Below are positions 1 to 10,260 of a DNA stretch of 64,000 bases, piece by piece; the first letter of the stretch is position 1; every line of letters begins with the position of its first letter. The stretch spans positions 868,001 to 932,000 of the forward strand of contig JAQOOI010000062.1 in the NCBI GenBank assembly GCA_028554645.1. The letters are read 5' to 3'. The stretch comes from Omphalotus guepiniiformis. Lineage: Eukaryota; Basidiomycota; Agaricomycetes; Agaricales; Omphalotaceae. Below the pieces are notes generated by a model that was not told the origin of the DNA, did no database searches, and saw nothing but the letters and a program-made list of their open reading frames with translations. The position numbers and the translations under genes were made by a program.

Positions 1-507
1 TTTACCAGGAGATGACTACTATACACGAGAAATGGCTCTCATACCTCAATCCAATTCATCATTAGCTTCCCTTCCCCGTGTTCTCGTTCAAGCAATTGGA
101 GAAATACTACTTCCTATTGTCCCCCATCTGGACGATTATTCGTGTATCATCTGCACCAATATTGCATTTAAACCGATTAGGCTCAAGTGTGGGCATTTGT
201 TTTGTGTTAGATGTTTGGTTAAGATGCAGAAAAGAGGACAGGGAGATTGTCCGATGTGTAGAGCACCGACTGTGTTGACGGCTGATCGATGTGGGTATCC
301 TCTATTGGACAGATCTTTCGTTGACTGTGCTGATGGGTATTTTTCTGATACTATACAGCGAACGTAGATTGGGCGCTTCTTAATTTCATGCAGGATTGGT
401 TCCCAGTTGAAGCTCATGCGAAGCTGAAGCAAAGCGAGAAGGAGGCGACGGAGGAACAGCTCATTGAGATGGGTATTGACCCAGATCAGAAGTGCATCGT
501 TATGTGA
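1..507 (+). CDS. SPX/RING-type zinc finger protein (RING-14-like), C-terminal part
   Basis: Partial gene: the reading frame is open at the left edge, so the N-terminus lies outside the window. Two exons are visible, 2-290 and 359-507, joined across a 68-base GT-AG intron in phase 1. The protein carries a C3HC4 RING finger (CIIC, then CGHLFCVRC, then CPMC), which in this family binds E2 enzymes and makes the protein a likely ubiquitin ligase. After the RING comes the short acidic tail ending in CIVM that I associate with fungal RING-14/SPX-RING proteins. The SPX domain expected at the N-terminus cannot be seen here, so that part of the name is inference. It converges on the release factor gene, whose stop lies 168 bases downstream on the other strand. 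Confidence 0.8.
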
Positions 508-674
508 ATTGGGTTTTAGGTTGTGGTTTTTTTTTGGTTGGAATAGTGACAGTGGACAGAGGAATATGGTATTGGACCTTTGTTTTGTATGGTGCACTCG
601 TTTATGTTATTAGATAAAATAATATAGTGGTGTAAATTCATAAAACATGAGAAGTATTCACGTAGTAGTCAAAG

Positions 675-2232
675 CTACGATTCCTGCTCCAGCGTCTCCT
701 CCATCAGCGTCTCCTCATAATCCTTCTTCAGAGCATCAACAAAATCCTGCAACCCATCACCTTCAAGTACTGAGCTGAGGTTCATGATGCTCATGCCTAT
801 GCGATGGTCAGTGACGCGTTCCTGTAAAGGATGATTTACAGTTTAGAGAATCATTCCTTCATGTAACTGGCCAAAAAAAAAGTTATACCTGAGCATAATT
901 ATAAGTTCGTATTTTTTCGCTTCTGTCTGCGCTCTTCACTAGGCTGTTCTTAGCAGCCCGCCGCTGTGCGATCTCGCGCGTAATTTTCTGATCCATGAGC
1001 CTTGCGGAAAGGACTTGAAATGCGCGACGTTTGTTCTGTCAGGTAGCGTCGGTTTGAAGGTTTTTAGATCATTGAAAAAGTTGAAACCTACCTGATGCTG
1101 ACTACGTTCGTCTTGCATTGACACTGTTATACCCGTCGGGATATGCGTAAGACGAACAGCAGATTCAGTTTTGTTTACATGCTGTACAAGATAATTCAGA
1201 AGAGTCGCAGGGATTGGATTATTGAAGAATAAACGCGTACTTGACCTCCGGCACCTCTTGCTCGCATCACCTCAAGCTTTACATCGTCCATCGAAAAGAG
1301 TTCCTCTTTCTGTACATCTTGTTCCTCTAGTAGAGGTAACACCTGACATGCAGATTAGCAGACACGCCCCCAAGGGTTCAAAGGTCAGGCTCACGATAGC
1401 AGTAACAGTACTCGTGTGTACTCTTCCAGAGGCTTCTGTCGCAGGAACCCTTTGCACTCGATGAACGCCACTCTCCCACTTCAACGCATCGTATGCGCCT
1501 ATTCCCTTAACCTCGACAATAGCATCCTTCGTTCCACCACCTTCGTTCTCATTTTCAGCAACCACAGTCGCCTTCCATGAGTTCGCCTGAGCGAAGCGCA
1601 TGTACATTCTTAGTAGGGTAGCGAGGAACAGCGAGGACTCTGTCCCGCCAACGCCTGATTTGAGCTCGACGAGAGCAGAGAGTGTGCCTGTGGAGGAGGG
1701 CGGGACGAGTAAGGAAGGGAAAGTGGTTTTGAGGATTTCGGAAAGTGTTCCGTCTAGTTGGTCGAATTCTTCAGTCGCGAGTGTTCTCATGGAAGGGTCG
1801 GGGTCGTTGAGTAGAGGTTTCACATCGTCTAGAAGCTACTGCGGGGTAATTTCTGAGTTCAGTGAAACTTATTGTTAGTTAGTTAGAGTTAGGTGAAGAC
1901 TGAACCTTTTGAGTGGATATCCAGTTATCCCAAGCTAGTTGTAATGGTTCGGAGTCTTTTAGTTGACGGAGACGTGCTATGTCTTCCTGAGAGGACATAT
2001 CCTCTGAAAGCTAGAAGAGAGGGTATTGAAGTGGACATGAACATGACTTATGAGTGTATGTTACCTGGGACCGAATATTCGCTCGCTCATTGATACGTTT
2101 CTCAACGACGCGCAAAATACGCGAACCTTCCTTTGAGATATCGCCCCCGGCTGATTTTTTCTGTAAAAGGACAGAAGAAGTGGATAGTCTACGAAGTGTT
2201 TGACGGAGACATGATGGTGCAAAAGAGAACAT
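675..2232 (-). CDS. MRF1: Mitochondrial peptide chain release factor 1
   Basis: Class I release factor that recognises stop codons and triggers peptidyl-tRNA hydrolysis on mitochondrial ribosomes. Start at 2232 gives an Arg/Ser-rich leader ([20 protein letters not shown]) typical of a mitochondrial targeting peptide. At least seven exons can be joined in frame: the leader exon, a short helical exon, a large exon containing GVGGTES and the [20 protein letters not shown] region, then the exon with RGAGGQ. The catalytic GGQ is followed directly by an intron, and the next exon continues [18 protein letters not shown]. The C-terminal exons give [12 protein letters not shown] and end EETLEQES. The protein is about 380 residues, as expected for the family. 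Mitochondrial rather than cytosolic origin is clear because cytosolic eRF1 is unrelated. Confidence 0.9.
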
Positions 2233-2473
2233 TAGAAAAATGTGAGACGCGCTTCCCGGTCCGCACATCCACGTCCTGTCTCCTACGTACTGCATTCCTT
2301 CCTCAGCATCTCTCTACATAGCCCAAAGGCTCTCTAGGAACCCGAAGAGAGACTCAGTTAAGAAGCAGCAAAAGACTTCTGTCAAGTCAAGAGCCATCTT
2401 TACCTATATAGAACTTGTAATGATATCGATTCAGAAGCGTCTGGTTCCCATTATATAAACCAATCCTCGACGT

Positions 2474-2794
2474 ATGTTGGCAGTCAAATCTTCAAATTCA
2501 AAGCTTGTCCTCGCTTTTGCACTCAAGAAGCCGCGGAATACCAAGCTGATCGTGCAATGCGGAAACTCGATTGTTTAGAAAACGAATCCGTAGGAGACTT
2601 AGCCTCCTACCACTGCATTGCTCTCTGGACCCTCTCTCGCTATGCGTTCCCTGCTGCCGAGTTTTTGGTCTACAGCTGATGTTCATCAAGATGCAATTAT
2701 ATGTCCACTACCTACAATTCACTGCCAGCGGCCGACTTATACACCTTCAGAATATCCTTTCCGACCTCCCCGCTATATCATTGGATCGCACTGA
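2474..2794 (+). CDS. Possible small two-exon gene, unknown product
   Basis: A weak candidate. An ATG at 2474 opens a frame that ends at 2551. Removing a 51-base interval 2552-2602 (GTGCAA donor, CTTAG acceptor) joins it in phase 0 to a second frame that runs to a TGA at 2792-2794, giving 89 residues. The product is basic at the start and rich in proline and tyrosine at the end (YTPSEYPFRPPRYI). A TATATAAA box at 2452-2459 is too close to the ATG to serve it; it would better fit a start at an internal ATG near 2651. I recognise no family. It could be chance. Confidence 0.2.
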
Positions 2795-4056
2795 TTGTGC
2801 GTTCGTCTCGTGTTCAGGATGGCGCGAATCCACCCAAAACCGCTTCATAGATCTGCAAACACGGACGGTACCACTGGTACCATATAGAACACTACCCCTC
2901 CCAGCATCTTCTAATATCATGCTGATCCTGCGCCGTCAGTATAGTGGTATGCCAGCGGAGGTACGTATCTGAACGTCTCGCACTAGCAGATGGTCCTAAC
3001 CCCCAACGGATGCCTTTCACTTTCTACACCATGCCTCAATCTTATACTATTGGTGCGTCCAGTTCATGTCTTACTATTCATCGCGCCGGCGCTCCATCGT
3101 CCTGTCAGCGGATGCCCTGTTATTCGGGTCTCTGTTCACAATTTCAGCATACTCACTCCATCATGTGAATATGTATACACATCATCTTCCAATCCATTCT
3201 CCAGGATCCGGGTTAACCTTTCGTTTCGTATCTGGTATTCTGATTCTGATTCTGATTCTGTGCATTTGAAAAACCGTAAGTACAAGATGACGATTCCGAT
3301 TCCCTACTATAGAGGGTTTCAGCGATATGTGGGGGGTACGTATAAGTATTGGTCGATATTGGTATGTGTCTTCAATTGAAGTGAAAATAAACATAGAAAT
3401 GCTATGAGTGAATGAGAGGGAAGAAGCAAATGGGTTCGCAAAAAAAAATCTCGTATGATGCTTGAATGAAATATAAAACATATGGTGTTGATTTGAACCC
3501 CCCTTCGTAAATCAAGAGTTGAACAGGAACTAGGGAGTATGTATGTGAGTTTGGCTCGTCAAGAGAAACATGACACAGGAGGACATTATTTATGATAGAT
3601 GTCGAGACTTGGGGGGGACACAGAAAGGAAAAGGATGTTCCGAAGATTTAGACCAGCAGGGATTGAAGTGAGAAGATTGTTCACAAGAACGAACCTCCTC
3701 AACCTCGAGGGGAAAGAAAAAACGGAAGGGATGTCGGCAAAAGACATTGCATAGAGAATCCCCTCCGGGAGGAAAAAAAGGCAATGAACCGGTCTAAACG
3801 GTAAATACTATAATAATAGTGACAATGTTTGAAGGGGAGGTATCAATGAACAAGCAAGAAAACAAAACAACGACGCGAAACAATTCCTATTGAAGTCCGA
3901 AACAGAAATGCAGAAGAGGTGCGAATAGGCAGACTTGGAAGCGAAGCAGATGATGCAGACAAACATGCAAAGAGGCGAAAAGGAACTTAAGACAGATGAG
4001 AAATTGAGGTTAGAATGAATGGAATTCTTCCGAGGTGGCCAGGCAACTGAGGTCCC
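2795..4056. other. Intergenic stretch with no supported gene
   Basis: About 1.26 kb between the MRF1 region and the 3' end of the next minus-strand gene. It holds a short tandem hexamer repeat (3237-3260) and otherwise only short, unconvincing frames. The part next to 4057 is probably the 3' untranslated region of the minus-strand membrane protein gene. Confidence 0.5.
3237..3260. repeat. Short tandem repeat, ATTCTG x4
   Basis: Four perfect head-to-tail copies of the hexamer ATTCTG are visible in non-coding sequence. Confidence 0.9.
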
Positions 4057-7000
4057 TTAAACCTCAATAATTGATGCGTCCGGTTGCTCGGACTTGGACA
4101 AACCCTTTGTTGGCGTCTCTACTAGTGAGCTGTCCTTATCGCTAGCAGCTGGTGGAGTAGTCTCTACTTCCTCCTCAGCCTCAGCACGAGCACCGAGCTC
4201 GATCGTTACGGCCTGTTGCTGCTCATCTACCTCCAAGTCACCTTCCCCACAAAGAGCATTATCTTGACTTCCGGTACCCCGCACCGCTGCCGCCACGGTT
4301 GTCTTGGCAGATCTCGAATTTGCCCGATATGCATTACCCCAATCAGAGATGGAAGGGAACGTGAACTCAATGGGCGAGTCCGAGTCGTTTGTTATCTCTG
4401 TCTCGGTCTGCCGTGACTCTGAATGTGCTGGTGAATTCAACGTTATCGGCCCTTCCTCTCCCATATTAGTCCCCTGCTTATCTTTTTCTCTCTCTTCCTT
4501 CTCCCTCTCATTTGTTCTCCGCCTCACAGACCCAAGCCGTATACTCTCAGGTCTCTTCAGAATGGCATCGGCCAGGAGTTCGTTAACTCCTCCATCTTCT
4601 TCATCGTAACCTTCCTCATCTTCTTCGTAGTAGCGATGACGCTCCGCGCTCCCACTACCGCCGCTGCCACTCTCATTACCCTCGTCCTCCACACCACCAG
4701 CAATAAGGTCTTCCGCGAGTTCTCCTACCGCGTCCCCTCCTGTAGTTAGACCGCCCCCGTGCCCGACCCTGACACTAGCTGCCTGTGGTCTGGCCCTTCC
4801 CCTCCTCCTTCCTCGATCAAACGCTCCCCTCGTTGCCGGACTCGGTGAAGTATTTACGATGCCGTCCAGGCTCATCTCCTCAGAACCGACAGAACTCGTG
4901 CTACTGCTCGTTTGCATGTTTCCATTCCCGTTAACATTCAGTCCCAGCCCGTATCCCATGCCCATGCCCATTCCCATTCCCATCGCCGCCGCACTAGATC
5001 CCGGAGCACCACCACCCATATTCAACAGGTTCAGAAATTGTGTCGGATGTACCTGAGGGGGGAAACTCGCCAATCTACTCTGTGCGCTCTGCGCACCTTG
5101 CATAGTAGGTTGCGTCGCTGAGGAAGGCGAGCTTGGACCCATAGGGTATGGGAAAAAAGGCGAGTGTGGGGAGGAATATGCAGATAGGCTCATTGGAGAC
5201 ATCATCCCCATGCCCAGAGGTGAAAACATTCCATTAAGACCAGTCAATCCGTTGATGGGAGAAGAGATTGTTGGAGAATTTATAGTTGACGTTGAGCCCG
5301 AGCTAGAGCCATTGGCAGAAACGGACGCAGAGGGCTGCGACTGTTGAGAAGGTCCAGGAAGTGGAGATTGCGCGTACGGGTTGGGTGAAGGACTGGAGCT
5401 CCCGCTTGGAGAAGGGGAGGCACCTGATTGCGTCGCGGGAACTTGCAAGTGATGAAGCTGACCAGGTAGGGGTGCTTGAGGCATGACATACGCATATGCA
5501 TGCAGTTGATGCATAAGATGCCGGATTTGCGTGTGCAGCTAATCGATCGTCAGAAGGGACAAGTGCTGCATTTCGGCAAGATACTTACCTCTGCTTCTCT
5601 TCTCCTCCACGCATTACCCTCCCATCTCAACATCTCCACCTCCTTACTGACCTTGTCCAACTGTTCACGGCTCTTCTCCTCTCTCATCCTTGCAGCCTCC
5701 AGCGCGCCTCGCAGTGATGCGATCTGTGTCTGCGTTGACAAACCCGCACTACCGTTCCCAGACGAGCCGGCAGACTGTGAAGGTGTGCTGGTGCCTGAAT
5801 GGGAGGGAGTGGGTGTCCTTGGGGGTGGGTGCCGAGAGGTAGTGGCATGTCCTGTCATTACGCCTCGACTCGACCCAGCTGCAGATTCTGAATTACTGGA
5901 AACGGGTGGTAACGCCGCACCATTGACAATTAACGATCTGTTCGGCGTCCCACCTACGGCAAATGGATCAGACACGCCATTCACAGGCCCGTTCAATGTT
6001 GGAAAGGATATGGGTATAGCATAATCATGCTCTTCCTCTGTAGCTATTGATTCTGGTAACGAGGGTGACACTACCAAAAGTGATTTAGGCATGGAGTTAC
6101 ATGAAAGCATTGACACAGACATACCATATGCATCTGCGCTGCCATGTGGTTGCCGTGATTTAGATCGGAATCGGGGAGGTTTGCGGGTATGAGAAGTAGA
6201 AGGTGAGGGTGAGGGTGAGGGTATGTTGCTGCTGCCAGCACGCACTGTAGATGAAGAGGATGAAGCAGGAAGGAGGGAGTGAGATGATGGAAGATTCCCG
6301 TTTTTGCTGTCACTGTGATTACGATCTGGCTTCTTGTTTTTGTTACGCCGGGTGCTGTTCGGAGGAGATGGAACGGCGGATTGCTCGTCCTGGAGCTCTT
6401 TGGTAGATGTTATGACAGGGGACTGTATGGATGTTGCCACAGTAGAAGGTGAGTCACTGACAGACGCGGCAGAAAACGCGGCTAGAGACGATGTGCTGTC
6501 ATGAGATGTGGCAGGGGAATGAGGGTGGTGAATTGTCGGGAGAGTGGAAGATGATGGCAACGCGGCCTCTGATGACCGCTCCTTGGGTGTAGCGTTGAAA
6601 TCGTCGTCAAAGTCTTCAACAGGGCTAAGGACCGGAATAGTGAGAGCAATGTCGCCTGCATCCTGGACCTTCTCGTTATCATCAAAGCTTCTGCTCAAGC
6701 TAGGACCACGTGAATGTCCAGAGTCAGGAAGACGGCTTGAGCTGGCGCTGGCGGAAGACACGGAGCGAGAAGAAGATTGATCACGGGAGCGCGAACGTTC
6801 TGGCATACAGCTTGTTGGTTCCTGTGAAATTGAATTCGATGTGCTCAGTGCAGACTCAGGACTACCCAGCTCCACTGTCTTCAGTAGTCTCGCCAGATCT
6901 CGAGCCTTTTTACCACCTTTCAAAAGCTCCTTCATCGGGTCCTTTCCTCGTCTTCGGCGCTCCTTTGACCTCGAGCTCTTGCTCGCACTTTCGCCGCCTA

Positions 7001-7295
7001 TGGCAAAGCCTCGGCTGTCAGTCAGTCTGTAGCATAGAGTTGACAAATTCTGCTCACCGACTTCGGATTGTTCTGTTGTTGAAAAAGAGAAGCAGGGTGA
7101 GAAGAGATGGCGAGAAGAATGACGACTCTAACACACACCATTGAAGTGATTGCTCTCATGAGGAATCAAGTTTCGCAAGTTGGAGCGCCAGAACACGGCA
7201 GAGCCGGCGAGAACGAGAGCAGCGACAGTGGAAGCTACGATGAGAGCAGGATGAGCGAAATTGACTGAATTGTAGTCGTCTTGCTCATCGTTCAT
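4057..7295 (-). CDS. Large low-complexity protein with N-terminal membrane anchor
   Basis: Conserved-type hypothetical protein of roughly 1,030 residues; function not recognised. Start at 7295 (MNDEQDDYNSVNF) places a single hydrophobic segment at about residues 16-38 (ALIVASTVAALVLAGSAVF). A short exon near 7080 and a long exon from about 7030 to 5589 follow, then a 50-base intron at 5539-5588 and a final exon to 4057. The middle is serine/proline-rich and disordered, with a basic patch (SKERRRRGKDP). A probable coiled coil (LRGALEAARMREEKSRE onwards) ends at the 5539-5588 intron. The last exon has proline/serine tracts, a GMGMGMGMG run, an RGRRRGRARP box and acidic stretches. Edges of the two small 5' introns near 7040-7140 are uncertain. 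It starts 437 bases from the divergent SNARE gene. Confidence 0.7.
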
Positions 7296-7731
7296 GGCGA
7301 TGGACAAGGGGATAGAGAGAGACTGGACAGACACATAAGAGAATACCGAGGGAGCACTATAAATTCCAGCTCCGCTAGGCACGAGTGACGAAGCACGAGG
7401 CTCACTTGTCGGTAACAATCTCACTGCCAGGAGCACACCACGTCTCTGGAATATAAATATATGTATGTCTTGTATTATATTTATCCCCATTCATGACCTG
7501 CTGGGACCTGGCACCTCCTGGGCACCCAGAGTAATTCTCTTTGGGAACTGTACCCACATGCAGCTGCAAAAATAGATCCACCTGTTGACTCGAGTTTCGG
7601 CCCGTTCGGCCATTACACTTTGCTTGTCTGCGCCTTTAGGACCAAACAAGATGGCTAACCAGTCACGTGATACTATCAGTCGCGTGCTGCGTAATGCTGT
7701 ATGCTGTTTTTCCTCAACAACCAGTTGAACC

Positions 7732-8657
7732 ATGTCCCACCAGTCGCTGGCCAAACTAACCTCTCTTTCAACTCAGACACTGTCTTTGCTGCTCGAACGC
7801 CAACGAGGGTCTTTCCTATCTTCATATTCAACCGATTCTCTCAACAGTGGGAGTAGTAAAAATGGCAACACACTTCACCTACCTCAAATCATCCAGAACC
7901 TTCGCCAGCTTCGGACTGGAATCCTTGAAATGGAACAGCGGGACGGGCGGACGGAAGCTGTGAGGCTCTTGAGAAGTCAGTATGATAGGATGACAAGTAT
8001 GCTTCCTGACGTGGAGGATGTTGAGAGGTTTGACCTCTTCACTTCATTTCCTCTTACCATCCTTCATTTCATTCTACAGCTTGGACCCTCCAGCACCAAA
8101 AACATCCGAGCCTCCTTCTCCTTCTGGGTCGAATCCATCTCTGGCGCCCCTACCACCAACACCACCTTCTAAAGCTTATGACGTTGATACTGTCTACACG
8201 CCCTATACGGATGATCCCGAGGCCAACTATGGCGATCCTAGCATTATGCTTCAAACGCAACGCGATATGATGAATGGTGCGTGCCTGGTAGCGTGTTTTT
8301 TCGTTTCGTAATTGACCAGATGAACTCGTTCACATCGCAAAGAACAAGACGCCCATCTCGACCGTCTTTCTCATTCTGTGAATCGCCAACGAGATCTGTC
8401 GCTGCAAATCAATGGCGAGCTTGATGTGCATCATGGTCTACTAGAAGAGCTTGATACAGAGCTTGGCCGGACAGAGTCACGCTTGGGTGGGGCACGAAGA
8501 AGATTAGATCGAGTAGCTAGAGGCGTGAAGGGTAACGGTATGTTCACACTTATTTCCGTAGACGTGATGGACTAAGTTGTTCTGAATAGGCTCAACTGTT
8601 GCCATTGCTGTTCTTATCCTGGTCTTGTTAATACTTATCATCGTGTTCAAGACATGA
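7732..8657 (+). CDS. SYN8: Qc-type SNARE, syntaxin 8 / Syn8-like
   Basis: Endosomal membrane-fusion SNARE, 251 residues. Four exons, 7732-8027, 8080-8276, 8343-8537 and 8590-8657, join with all reading phases closing. The N-terminal part is helical (MSHQSLAKLTSLSTQTL; LPQIIQNLRQLRTGIL) and is followed by a proline-rich linker. The SNARE helix runs from about residue 165 to 225 and aligns with the Stx8 pattern RQ...NELDEQN...L. A C-terminal anchor (TVAIAVLILVLLILIIVF) ends the protein with only KT exposed. The zero-layer glutamine of the family is replaced by His194 (ELDVHHGLLEEL). Assignment to the Syn8/Fsv1 group rests on length, layout and motif; another Qc SNARE is possible but less likely. 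Confidence 0.85.
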
Positions 8658-10260
8658 TGTAGAAGATTTATATCGTGCTCGGCAAGCATATATCTGCATT
8701 TAGTTGTTGTTTCTACATATCTTCTTCTCCCGTCACCTTGTCCCGTTTGCGTTTTGTGTTTTATTTCGATTTCTTTATTGGCATCTTTGGGTCATCTGTA
8801 AATTATGATATACACAGCATTCTCCATTCACATCTCTATCTCATTCATTCGACCTCTGCATCTCTCTCACGAGGACTGCTAGTGAGGCACTGTGCGGCAA
8901 GTTACTTGGTTGGTGAGTGACAGATACTCTACTTGGTGTTGTATTACGGAGTTCATTCATACTTTGATCTTAGCTGAATCAGTGTAGACCCATGTTCTGC
9001 CCACCTTTGCGGAGTCCCGAAGTAGTCTTTGCAAGTTCGTCTAGCTTGGCTTGTAACGAGCCATATGCTTCTACACTCGGATCCGCAGTTCACTCAATGA
9101 ATGCACTGGGAACATAAAGTGCATTGAGGATCGCTATCATACTGTGACCGCCGAAGATCGCAATGCGCATGCTTGACGACTGTTCAAGGCATCGTTGATC
9201 AATGCATCATTTCTAATTTCAGGGAATGTTCTTCAACTTCTTAATACTTCTGAGGACGATCATGTGCCTATGAAAAACCGCGCAGCCGTTTTCGCATGCA
9301 ATTGTTCTCTATGTTGTACTCATGAGTTATGACTACTCGGAGGTCACGGTCCTAAGGCTCCCATTTTCGCTAGACGTGCACAACCATCACTCGTGCGTAT
9401 ATCAAGCAACCCCTTCACTGATTTCGTCAGACTTGTGACAGTTACCTCTATGATTCCGTCTACTTTCCTGCCTCGGGCCCCATAGAATGGTACAATGTTT
9501 CTACTCTCAAGATGAAAAACTCACGGATGCAGGACATTTTTCTTATCGATCAGCTTGCTCGTCACCCACGCTGTATCAGCGCCAGCCTGAGATAACCAAT
9601 GAATGAATTTGTGTATGAAGGAAGGGGTTACAGTGTGTGTAGGTAGGCGTAGGTTGAGGAAAGAAAGATCCCGACACGTTTGCACTTTCATATGATTTTA
9701 TGTTACCGTACTACTGGCGCGTTGTGAACGCCTTCGGTATAAGAGAAACACGTATTCCCTGGTTCAAAGACTATACCTGTCGTTCAGTTTTGTGGGTTTG
9801 GCCTCCAGAACTTACGTAGGTGTTGTAAAGCCTGGATAATTGCTGGCGCTGAGGCCTGAGGGTCATCGTCTTCCGTCAGAAATACCACAAGAAAAAACAG
9901 ATTGTACATAAAACCTAATAGGTCCACAGGCCACCTCCAAGATACCTGTTGATTTCGGATGAGACCGTAATGTTCTCGACTCTAGAAAAATACCCGCTGC
10001 AGCCGCTAAGCCGACGCTATGCTGGATATTGTCGAAGTCGAATACTCCATTATGTAATCCGATATTGCTTGCCAGCGTCGTTCACCAATGCCATAATTCT
10101 GCGAGACTCAGGTGACCCATTGGACCCGTTATATTCCACAAATGATCACCGGAATGTGCATATATTAACCTTGATGTCAATTCAGTGACTGTAGAGCTCC
10201 GCTGCGTATACCTCGAATTGATTCTTCATCCTTACTCTATCCCCTCCGAAGCGTTCTGCC
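8658..10260 (-). pseudogene. Intergenic stretch with decayed minus-strand coding fragments
   Basis: No complete gene is visible. On the minus strand, between about 9900 and 8990, several separated stretches read like protein: one at about 9840-9900 (FLTEDDDPQASAPAIIQAL), one at about 9525-9590 ending at a good GTGAGT donor (GADTAWVTSKLIDKKNVLHP), one at about 9345-9410 (LLDIRTSDGCARLAKMGALG), and one at about 8995-9180 (AYGSLQAKLDELAKTTSGLR) that needs an in-frame stop to be ignored. Their shared strand and order suggest one old gene that has broken up, or a gene with many small exons. I do not recognise the family. Confidence 0.3.
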
